This document shows, piece by piece, positions 5,923 to 12,386 of a DNA stretch of 13,776 bases (position 1 is its first letter; each line of letters begins with the position of its first letter). The position numbers were made by a program, and so were the translations under genes. The stretch covers positions 1-13,776 of the forward strand of contig MGWJ01000088.1 of assembly GCA_001800945.1 (NCBI GenBank), read 5' to 3'. The notes under the pieces were generated by a model, which was not told the origin of the DNA, searched no databases, and saw only the letters and a program-made list of their open reading frames with translations. This DNA comes from Flavobacteria bacterium RIFCSPLOWO2_12_FULL_31_7. Lineage in GTDB: Bacteria; Bacteroidota; Bacteroidia; Flavobacteriales; Flavobacteriaceae.

Positions 5923-5960
5923 CTCAGTGTAGCTCTGTGTATTCTTTGCGAATCTCTGTG
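5923..5960 (-). repeat. Right block of helically spaced CRCARAG words (minus strand)
   Basis: On the minus strand the words CACAGAG (5960), CGCAAAG (5950), CACAGAG (5939) and CACTGAG (5929) recur at spacings of 10, 11 and 10 bases. The block ends 14 bases before the MauE-fusion start codon. With the plus-strand block at 5799-5827 it frames a ~95-base AT-rich stretch holding the promoter box. Confidence 0.6.
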
Positions 5961-5974
5961 TAACAAATAATCTC

Positions 5975-7072
5975 ATGAATAAAAAAAATATAGCTTGGGC
6001 AATAAGAATTGTAATTGCCTTATTATTTATCGTTTCAGCGGTAGCAAAACTTTCTAAAGGTCAAATTTTAGATTCGCCTTATTTTGCGATTTCTACGTTT
6101 GAGGTCAAACAATTGTATACGCTAGGTTTTTCTGAAACTATTGCTCCTTATTTTTCAAGAATTTTAATTGGAATAGAATTCGCACTTGGATTTTTATTAT
6201 TAATTAATCATCATTTAAAACGAATAACGATTCCGATTACCATTGGATTATTAGTCGTTTTTATTGGTCATTTAAGTTACGTGACATTTTTAAGCGGCGG
6301 AAACACTGGAAATTGTGGTTGCTTTGGAGAATTAATTCCAATGACACCAATTGAAGCCATTATCAAAAACATTATCGCAGTCGGATTATTAGTTTGGCTT
6401 TGGAAAATATTAGAAAACGATAAAAAATCGAACTTTTGGATTTTAACAACCGTTACTCTAGCATGTATTTTAGGTTTATTTATGATTGCTCCGATGAAGG
6501 CTTCAACAACATCAAGTTTCGAATCAACTGAAACTATTGCAACTGAAATTGACAGTTTAAATTCTGATTCAACTAAAATAACAACAGACTTAAACTTATC
6601 AACTGATCTTTTAGATAAATCGAAAGATTCATTAAAAACTAAAACAGAAAAAGTAACTGAAGATGTCAAAAAAGATGTTGGTCCAAAATCAGTATTTTCA
6701 GGTTATTCAGAATTTTATGCTGATATAGATAAAGGCCAAAAAATATTGTGTTTCTTCGTTCCAGGTTGCGAACATTGTCGTGATGCCGCGAGAGATTTAA
6801 ACGCTTTACAAAAAAAACATAAAGATTTTCCACAAGTACAAATCGTATTTATGGATGAAGAAGCAGAAAAAATTCCTGATTTCTTTAAATATGCAGGCAA
6901 ACAATTCCCTTATAAAGTGATTGATGTGATTCCGTTTTGGACCAAATTAGGTTCAGGAAAAGACACACCTGGAGTTGTATATTTACACAATGGGAATGTC
7001 ATTAAATTTTTCGATGGAATTGCAGAAAAAGCGTTTAACAGTAAAGCATTAGAGAAAGTAATTTATAAATAA
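5975..7072 (+). CDS. MauE/DoxX-type membrane protein fused to a thioredoxin-like domain
   Basis: A 365-residue inner-membrane protein with two parts. Residues 1-173 are a MauE/DoxX-like domain with about five hydrophobic helices (7-25, 60-78, 84-105, 125-146, 154-173) and the motif GNCGCFG (112-118), giving a Cys114-Gly-Cys116 pair. A Ser/Thr/Lys-rich linker (~175-240) follows. Residues ~245-365 form a thioredoxin-like domain with FFVPGCEHCRD (260-270; Cys265-x-x-Cys268) and a cis-Pro candidate in DTPGVVY (Pro332). The fusion suggests a self-contained disulfide relay, where the membrane Cys pair exchanges electrons with the tethered thioredoxin facing the periplasm. That is inferred from architecture, by analogy with DsbB/DsbA and VKOR fusions. 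Residue 171 is the likely membrane exit. The gene is followed after 27 bases by a TlpA-like gene, forming a probable operon. Confidence 0.85.
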   Translation: MNKKNIAWAIRIVIALLFIVSAVAKLSKGQILDSPYFAISTFEVKQLYTLGFSETIAPYFSRILIGIEFALGFLLLINHHLKRITIPITIGLLVVFIGHLSYVTFLSGGNTGNCGCFGELIPMTPIEAIIKNIIAVGLLVWLWKILENDKKSNFWILTTVTLACILGLFMIAPMKASTTSSFESTETIATEIDSLNSDSTKITTDLNLSTDLLDKSKDSLKTKTEKVTEDVKKDVGPKSVFSGYSEFYADIDKGQKILCFFVPGCEHCRDAARDLNALQKKHKDFPQVQIVFMDEEAEKIPDFFKYAGKQFPYKVIDVIPFWTKLGSGKDTPGVVYLHNGNVIKFFDGIAEKAFNSKALEKVIYK

Positions 7073-7099
7073 TAGAATAATAATTAAGAAAAAATAATT

Positions 7100-7591
7100 A
7101 TGAAAAAAATCTTAGCCACATTAGCATTAGGACTTAGCTTAACTTCTTGTGAAGCACAAACCGAATTTTCAAAAGAAAGTTTAACCGCAAAATTAACTAC
7201 AATTGACAATAAAGATATTTCTTTTGAAGAAATCTTAAAACAAAATGAAGGCAAAGTTGTGGTGATTGAAGTTTGGGCATCTTGGTGTTCAGATTGTGTG
7301 AAAGCTATGCCGCAAATCAAAGAAATAAAAGCAAAATATCCAGATGTAGCGTTTGTAAATTTATCTTGCGACAAAACTTTCGATGCATGGAAATCAGGGA
7401 TTGAAAAACACGAAGTTTCAGGTGATAACTTTTTAATCAAAGACGGAATGAAAGGGGAATTTGGAAAATCAATCAAATTAGATTGGATTCCACGTTTCAT
7501 TGTTTTGGACAAAAAAGGAAACATTGCTTTATTCAGAGCTATTGAAAAAGACTTTGATCTAATAAAAGAAACAATCGAAAAAGCTAAATAA
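7100..7591 (+). CDS. TlpA-like thioredoxin-fold lipoprotein
   Basis: A 163-residue exported thioredoxin-fold protein, probably a membrane-anchored disulfide reductase of the TlpA/ResA type. The N-terminus MKKILATLALGLSLTSC is a lipoprotein signal with lipobox LTSC and lipidated Cys17. The thioredoxin domain (~25-163) has VVVIEVWASWCSDCVKAMP (53-71) with the catalytic Cys63-x-x-Cys66, an extra Cys90 in NLSCDKTF, and the cis-Pro loop WIPRF (Pro131). Length fits a minimal TlpA domain without a large N-terminal extension. It lies 27 bases after the MauE/DoxX-thioredoxin gene, with no terminator or -7 box between them, so the two are probably co-transcribed and act in one redox pathway outside the cytoplasm. 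Its specific client, such as cytochrome c, is not shown by the sequence. Confidence 0.88.
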   Translation: MKKILATLALGLSLTSCEAQTEFSKESLTAKLTTIDNKDISFEEILKQNEGKVVVIEVWASWCSDCVKAMPQIKEIKAKYPDVAFVNLSCDKTFDAWKSGIEKHEVSGDNFLIKDGMKGEFGKSIKLDWIPRFIVLDKKGNIALFRAIEKDFDLIKETIEKAK

Positions 7592-7691
7592 AAACATAAA
7601 GAAGCATTTTTATTCTTTTAAAACAGATTGAAGAAATTTTAATAATTTTTACAATTTGTGTTGAAAAAAAATGTTGTAACTAAATTAAAAA

Positions 7692-8441
7692 ATGAGAAAA
7701 AACATCGTCGCTGGTAACTGGAAAATGAATAAAACCTTACCGCAAGCCATAGAATTAATCAACGAAATCAAAAACAACAAACCGAATAACAATGCTGAAG
7801 TTATTTTAGCAACGCCATTTCCTTATTTAGCCAAAGCGGTGGAATTAGTTACTGGAACGGATATTAAAATTGCTGCACAAAACATGCATCAAGCTGAAGG
7901 TGGTGCTTTTACTGGTGAAGTTGCTGCATCCATGTTAACTAGTGTTGGTGTGAATACTGTAATTTTAGGTCATAGTGAAAGAAGAGCTTATTTTCATGAA
8001 AGCGATGCGTTATTAGCGAATAAAGTTGACACGGCTTTGACTCATGATATGACAGTAATTTTTTGCTTTGGCGAAGAGTTAAAAGACAGACAAAACGACA
8101 ATCATTTTAATGTAGTAGAATACCAATTACGTGACGGCTTATTTCACATTTCGAAAGAGAATTGGAAGAATATTGCATTAGCATACGAACCAGTTTGGGC
8201 AATTGGAACAGGCGAAACGGCTTCTCCAGAACAAGCGCAAGAAATGCATTTATTCATAAGAAATTTAGTAGATGAAGTTTTTGGAAATGAAATTGCTGAA
8301 AACGTTTCAATTTTATATGGTGGAAGCGTAAAACCAGACAACGCCAAAGAAATTTTCTCTAAACCAGATGTTGATGGCGGATTAATTGGTGGTGCAGCTT
8401 TAAACGCTACCGATTTCTTCGGGATTATTTCTGGAATATAA
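7692..8441 (+). CDS. tpiA: Triosephosphate isomerase
   Basis: Interconverts dihydroxyacetone phosphate and glyceraldehyde-3-phosphate in glycolysis and gluconeogenesis, as a cytoplasmic TIM-barrel dimer. The 249-residue length is canonical. All active-site elements are present: AGNWKMN (7-13) with Asn9 and Lys11, the catalytic His94 in ILGHSERR (91-98), the catalytic base Glu166 in AYEPVWAIGTG (164-174) with the flexible loop 6 that follows, and the phosphate-binding YGGSVKP (209-215) and GGLIGGAAL (229-237) loops. It is separated from the TlpA-like gene by 100 bases with only weak hairpins and no convincing -7 box. It could therefore be read through from the redox genes or have an unrecognised promoter. 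In related genomes I recall prmA following tpiA; here a TauE/SafE gene follows instead. Confidence 0.97.
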   Translation: MRKNIVAGNWKMNKTLPQAIELINEIKNNKPNNNAEVILATPFPYLAKAVELVTGTDIKIAAQNMHQAEGGAFTGEVAASMLTSVGVNTVILGHSERRAYFHESDALLANKVDTALTHDMTVIFCFGEELKDRQNDNHFNVVEYQLRDGLFHISKENWKNIALAYEPVWAIGTGETASPEQAQEMHLFIRNLVDEVFGNEIAENVSILYGGSVKPDNAKEIFSKPDVDGGLIGGAALNATDFFGIISGI

Positions 8442-8447
8442 AAAGAT

Positions 8448-8507
8448 GGAAGCTGGAAGCTGGAAGATTTTTTTTAACACTTACAGCTTCAAACTTCAAA
8501 CTCCCCG
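8448..8507 (+). repeat. Heptad repeats in imperfect inverted arrangement between tpiA and tauE
   Basis: Three units GGAAGCT, GGAAGCT, GGAAGAT (8448-8468) are followed by CTTACAG, CTTCAAA, CTTCAAA, CTCCCCG (8480-8507). GAAGCTGGAAG (8456-8466) pairs with CTTACAGCTTC (8480-8490) at 10 of 11 positions around a T-rich loop, so the region can fold after the tpiA stop. The right half ends 5 bases before the tauE ATG and matches the heptads before rlmH. Confidence 0.6.
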
Positions 8508-8512
8508 CTTTT

Positions 8513-9286
8513 ATGGAATACATTCTAATCCCAATCGTTGCTTTACTTGCTTCTGCCCTAACCTTTTTTTCTGGATTTGGTTTAGGAACGTTGTTATTGC
8601 CTGCTTTTGCTTTATTTTTTCCCGTTGATGTGGCGATTGCGTTAACCGCGATTGTACATTTTTTAAACAATGGATTCAAATATTTCTTAGTTCAAAAGCA
8701 TATCAATTGGAAAATTGCTTTACAATTTGGATTTCCTGCCTTACTATTTTCTTTTCTTGGTGCTTTTCTTTTAGATAAAATTACACATGCAAATATTCTA
8801 ATGGAGTACACTTTGAACCATAAAATTTTTCAAATTACATTGATGAAAATTATCGTGGCAGTTTTATTGATTTTCTTCGCTTTATTTGAATTAATTCCGA
8901 AATTAAAAAACTTACAATTTCCCGAGAAATATTTAGCGATTGGCGGAATTTTGAGTGGCTTTTTTGGTGGACTTTCCGGACATCAAGGTGCTTTGAGAAG
9001 TGCTTTTTTAACCAAAGTCGGTTTATCAAAAGAAGCTTTTATTGCCACTGGAGTAATTATCGCTTGCATGATTGATTTAAGTCGAATGTCTGTTTATTTT
9101 ACTAACATTTCAAAAGTGAAGGACGGTTTAAACATCAACTTAATTTGCATTGCTACTCTTGCCGCTTTTATTGGTGTATATTTCGGAAACAAATTGGTCA
9201 AAAAAATAACCATAAACACCATTCAGAAAATCGTAGCATTTATGATTATTGTGTTTGCTATGGCTTTAGGATTTGGGATTGTTTAG
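8513..9286 (+). CDS. TauE/SafE family membrane transporter (DUF81)
   Basis: A 257-residue inner-membrane protein of the TauE/SafE family, which exports sulfite or small organosulfur anions in characterised members. It shows the two-half arrangement typical of the family. The first half contains FFSGFGLGTLLLPAFALFFP (18-37) and VAIALTAIVHFLNN (40-53). The second half contains LAIGGILSGFFGGLSGHQGA (141-160) followed by LRSAFL. I count about seven or eight hydrophobic helices across roughly 4-25, 35-60, 68-88, 108-128, 140-165, 174-196, 206-225 and 236-257. The ATG follows a CTTCnAA heptad stretch. The gene converges with the lipoprotein pseudogene, with only 9 bases between stop codons. Substrate is unknown; sulfite or sulfoacetate is a family guess. 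Sequence and length look intact. Confidence 0.85.
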   Translation: MEYILIPIVALLASALTFFSGFGLGTLLLPAFALFFPVDVAIALTAIVHFLNNGFKYFLVQKHINWKIALQFGFPALLFSFLGAFLLDKITHANILMEYTLNHKIFQITLMKIIVAVLLIFFALFELIPKLKNLQFPEKYLAIGGILSGFFGGLSGHQGALRSAFLTKVGLSKEAFIATGVIIACMIDLSRMSVYFTNISKVKDGLNINLICIATLAAFIGVYFGNKLVKKITINTIQKIVAFMIIVFAMALGFGIV

Positions 9287-9295
9287 TTTTAAAAA

Positions 9296-9740
9296 CTATT
9301 TCTTCCATTCCACAATTGTATCATTTGGTAAATCGTATTCGTAAAGTTTTCTTTTTACGCTATCTAAATATACCCAACCGCAAGAAGAAAATCTAGGATT
9401 GCTTCCATCTTCTTCAGTAACATGAACTCCAATTTTGTATATATAAAATTGAGTAGAATCATTTTTAATAGTTTGATCAAATTACCAATCTAGATTATCC
9501 TTACTTTTTAATGCAGAAACAATTAGCTCATTTTTAGAATTTCTCACATAATAAGATATTAAATCATCTTGCCAATTTGTATTGTAAGCTCTATTTTCCG
9601 TGCTTTCAGATTTAACTTCTAAAGTATCTTTCTGATTTACTTGAGTTTGGGAATTACTTTCTGTGTTTTTTGGTTTCCTTTCTATCGCAAGATAAAAAAG
9701 CAAAAAGTAAAATTATTAAGCTAGTTTTTTTTATTTTTAT
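9296..9740 (-). pseudogene. Decayed lipoprotein gene (lost start, frameshift, in-frame stop)
   Basis: This 464-base interval looks empty but holds one broken gene. From an ATA codon at 9740 (or 9734) the minus strand reads KIKKTSLIILLFAFLSCDRK, a lipoprotein signal with lipobox LLSC-type cysteine at 9689-9687. That frame stops at 9656-9654. The frame offset by one base continues from ~9680 (KPKNTESNSQTQ...) to DNLDW and a TAA at 9484-9482. Directly after, in the same frame, it runs to KLYEYDLPNDTIVEWKK and TAG at 9298-9296. The start codon is therefore ATA where ATG is expected, one extra base (or two lost) lies between 9686 and 9653, and one stop interrupts the body. Joined, it would encode ~147 residues. 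The family is not recognised. It follows the phosphatase-like gene by 10 bases, so it was probably the last gene of that operon. Confidence 0.75.
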
Positions 9741-9750
9741 ATTCTTTTCT

Positions 9751-10323
9751 CTATTTTCTATTCTCTCTCTTCACATAATTATGCAAAAAATCGCCTTTTG
9801 GTTTTCCTAAATCGAAAGAACTAAATTTTGTTAAAAAACGTGTGGAAGTTCTCGCTTCGTCTTTGTCCCAATTTTCATATTCGATGCGATAAATAGCTGA
9901 GTACATTTCGGCACGACCTACACCATGAAAACAGTGAATTAAAACAGGATAATTTGCTGCATTATCCATAACTTTAAAAAAAGCTTCTAAATTATGAGGT
10001 TGTGGTACTTGATCTGAACCAATATTAAAATAATTTAGACCTTTAATTTTAGCAGCTGCTTCTTTTTCTGCAATTAATTCTTTTGGTATTTCTGGATTAT
10101 TAACATCATCACCTGTTCCTGGATATCGCAAATCTATAATACTTTTAATATTGTGTTCTTTTACAAAATCAGCAATGTCATCTGGCGGAATCACACCACT
10201 TTTATAGACTTTCCCTTCAGAAATCACTTTAAAATTATGGTTGATTTTATAATCATAAAAGTAACTTTTTCCCCATAAAATAGCTGCAATAACAACTACT
10301 ACTAATATTATTTTCTTTTTCAT
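9751..10323 (-). CDS. Membrane-anchored tyrosine/dual-specificity phosphatase-like protein
   Basis: A 190-residue protein with the Cys-dependent phosphatase signature. Residues 1-18 (MKKKIILVVVVIAAILWG) are a positively charged start followed by a hydrophobic segment, an uncleaved anchor or signal, which should place the rest in the periplasm. VLIHCFHGVGRAEMYSA (127-143) contains the P-loop HCx5R, with nucleophile Cys131 and Arg137. SIIDLRYP (61-68) is the usual preceding strand, and Asp104 in GSDQVPQP is a candidate general acid. The substrate could be a phosphoprotein or a phospholipid headgroup; the sequence does not decide. It follows the LtaS-like gene by 22 bases on the same strand, and the decayed lipoprotein gene begins 10 bases after it, so all three look like one operon. 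A joint envelope role is inference. Confidence 0.85.
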   Translation of the reverse strand: MKKKIILVVVVIAAILWGKSYFYDYKINHNFKVISEGKVYKSGVIPPDDIADFVKEHNIKSIIDLRYPGTGDDVNNPEIPKELIAEKEAAAKIKGLNYFNIGSDQVPQPHNLEAFFKVMDNAANYPVLIHCFHGVGRAEMYSAIYRIEYENWDKDEARTSTRFLTKFSSFDLGKPKGDFLHNYVKRENRK

Positions 10324-10345
10324 TATTTCTTCTTAATTTTAAAAC

Positions 10346-12280
10346 TTAATGAGTTAACTTTTTATCAATAATTCTATTAAAATAATCCTGAATGAAAGCT
10401 TTACAAGCCAATTCCATATCATTCATTTCTTTATTTCGCTTCCCAATTAAATTGTGCAATTGTTTTTTATCATTTTTATCATAAAATCCAATCGCTTTTT
10501 TGCCATCAAAAGCACAAATATAATTTCCTCTAGCAAAGTTATATAAACCAGAGTTGTGATTGATTACAAAAGGTTGAATTTGTTGTTTTTTGTCAAGTAA
10601 ACTCCTTCCCCAACTTCTAAAAGGCTTGTCGTAACCAATAATATCCATAACCGTAGGAAAAATATCCATATGCTGTGCCAATTCATTACTTTCGCCTTTT
10701 AATTTATATTTAGGCGAATAAAACAAGATCGGAATTGCTAAACGATTGGTAATTTTATCGTAATACTCTTCCATATAATTCACCAAATTACAATGATCCG
10801 CTGTAATAATAAAGATTGTGTTTTCAAACCAAGGTTGTTTTTTAGCTGATTCGAAAAACTTCTTAAAAGCATAATCGGTATAACCAACTGGCTGATGCAT
10901 TGGATTGGTTCCTTTTGGAATTTTATTTCTGAATTCCTCTGGAACAATATAAGGTTCATGGGAAGAAACTGTAAAAATCGTACTGAAAAAAGGCGCTTTC
11001 TTTTTGCTAATTGTTTGGTTCATGAACTGCATGAAAGGCTCATCCCAAATGCCCCAAGAACCATCAAAATCTTTATCATTTCCGTATTCAGTCATTCCAT
11101 AATAATGATCAAATCCTAAAATATTTCCAAAACCTAAAAAGCCCATGGAACCATTTGGAGCACCATGAAAAAAAGAAGTATCGTAGCCTTTACTTTTCAA
11201 ACAAGAAACCATTGATTCTATTTTTTGTTTCGCATAAGGCGAAGACGTAAACGCATCTTTAAAAGAAGGAATTCCTGATAAAATTGCCGACATACCATGA
11301 ATAGATTTGTAGCCATTTGCATAAGCATTTGTATAAATCAGACTTTCAGTCGCCAAAGAATCAATAAATGGTGTATAACTTATATAATCTTTAATTTTCG
11401 AGTTTTTATTGAACGCGCCAATATATTCTCTTCCCATACTTTCCGTAATAATCAAAACAATATTTGGCGAAGTTGAGCTGTTAGATTGGTAAAATTTAAT
11501 CGGTTGAAAATTAGTATCAACAACAGCTTGTGGAATATTGAAATCGGTTTTTTTGAACGATTGTACACCTAAAGTTCTTAAAAAAGTAAAAGGCGAATTC
11601 AGCACCAAATCTGCTTGTTGTGCTTTTGTTACGTGTTGATTGGCATCAACTAAATTAATTGGTCTAGTACTTTTTTTGAAATCACCACGAATTCCACCAA
11701 TACATAATGTAGCAATAATTAAAACTCCAAATATAGATTTTGCTACATATTTTAGCTTTGAATTTTCAACTAAATTTTGTTTCACTTTCACTTTTCGATA
11801 TAAAAAAATCCAAGAAGCAGAAACCACAAAATACAATAAAAAAACATGCCAATACGTAATTAAAAAACGAAACAACATGCCTCCTTTTGCTTCTTCATTT
11901 TTAACTAAATCCCAAGCAGCAAGAGTTAAACGTGAAAAATTATATTTGTAATAGATAAAATCAACAAAATTAAAAGAGTAAAAAAGTAAATTCGTAATGA
12001 AATATAAATAGAATAAAACCTTTTGAAATTTAGGTTTTGTATTGATAAAAAACGGCAAAATAGATAGTAAAATAAACAACCCGTTTATATACAAAATCGC
12101 AGTCGTGTCAAAAGCTAAACCATGATATGAAATGCTCAAAAATTCGGAAATAGAATCTACTTCAACTATTTCGCTATTGAAAACATAAAATAATATTCTG
12201 GCAATAAAATAGAAGAAATAAACCAATAAAATTCTGTAAAACAGAACCTTATACTCATCTAATCTGAAAATAGATTTCAT
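10346..12280 (-). CDS. LtaS-type sulfatase/phosphotransferase family membrane protein
   Basis: A 644-residue inner-membrane enzyme of the alkaline phosphatase/sulfatase superfamily, closest in layout to lipoteichoic acid synthase-like proteins. Five hydrophobic helices (about 11-34, 54-78, 86-108, 137-161, 180-197) precede a large periplasmic catalytic domain (~270-620). Metal and active-site candidates are Glu280 in LIITESMGREY, Ser326 in ANGYKSIHG at the position of the LtaS nucleophilic Thr, the WDEPF segment (412-416), His441 in SSHEPY, Asp495-His496 in TADH, and His537 in AQHMDIFPTV. Ser at the nucleophile position replaces the usual Thr. Bacteroidota are not known to make lipoteichoic acid, so the likely role is transfer of a phospholipid headgroup or hydrolysis of a phospho- or sulfo-ester in the envelope. 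That is inference. A -7 box lies 20 bases before its ATG. It heads the operon with the phosphatase-like gene. Confidence 0.88.
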   Translation of the reverse strand: MKSIFRLDEYKVLFYRILLVYFFYFIARILFYVFNSEIVEVDSISEFLSISYHGLAFDTTAILYINGLFILLSILPFFINTKPKFQKVLFYLYFITNLLFYSFNFVDFIYYKYNFSRLTLAAWDLVKNEEAKGGMLFRFLITYWHVFLLYFVVSASWIFLYRKVKVKQNLVENSKLKYVAKSIFGVLIIATLCIGGIRGDFKKSTRPINLVDANQHVTKAQQADLVLNSPFTFLRTLGVQSFKKTDFNIPQAVVDTNFQPIKFYQSNSSTSPNIVLIITESMGREYIGAFNKNSKIKDYISYTPFIDSLATESLIYTNAYANGYKSIHGMSAILSGIPSFKDAFTSSPYAKQKIESMVSCLKSKGYDTSFFHGAPNGSMGFLGFGNILGFDHYYGMTEYGNDKDFDGSWGIWDEPFMQFMNQTISKKKAPFFSTIFTVSSHEPYIVPEEFRNKIPKGTNPMHQPVGYTDYAFKKFFESAKKQPWFENTIFIITADHCNLVNYMEEYYDKITNRLAIPILFYSPKYKLKGESNELAQHMDIFPTVMDIIGYDKPFRSWGRSLLDKKQQIQPFVINHNSGLYNFARGNYICAFDGKKAIGFYDKNDKKQLHNLIGKRNKEMNDMELACKAFIQDYFNRIIDKKLTH

Positions 12281-12300
12281 ATTTAAAAATTTAATTCTTG

Positions 12301-12308
12301 CAAAATTA
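12301..12308 (-). promoter_or_regulatory. Candidate -7 promoter box for the LtaS-like operon
   Basis: The minus strand reads TAATTTTG from 12308 to 12301, matching TAnnTTTG, 20 bases before the ATG at 12280. No TTG is present at the ideal -33 distance. The remaining gap up to 12386 is AT-rich, with no clear box for the divergent ligase gene. Confidence 0.45.
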
Positions 12309-12386
12309 ACAATATTCGAAGTTTTACCGTTAAAATATTTATAAATATCTATTTTTTTTATAAATTGCAGTTTAAAATCAACTCAA

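Noticed and set aside
7084..7524. A 146-codon open frame antisense to the TlpA-like gene
   Set aside because: It mirrors the codons of a clear thioredoxin lipoprotein with signal and CxxC motif and has no recognisable domain.
7598..7618. Terminator after the TlpA-like gene
   Set aside because: AAAGAA/TTCTTT gives only a 6-bp A/T-rich stem, too weak to call.
9653..9689. Programmed frameshift in the lipoprotein gene
   Set aside because: The start codon is also missing and a second in-frame stop is present, so decay explains the data better than recoding.
9482..9703. A 73-residue minus-strand reading frame starting with TTG as an intact small gene
   Set aside because: Its N-terminus is a shifted reading of a lipoprotein signal, and coding sequence continues in the same frame beyond its stop, so it is a piece of the pseudogene at 9296-9740.
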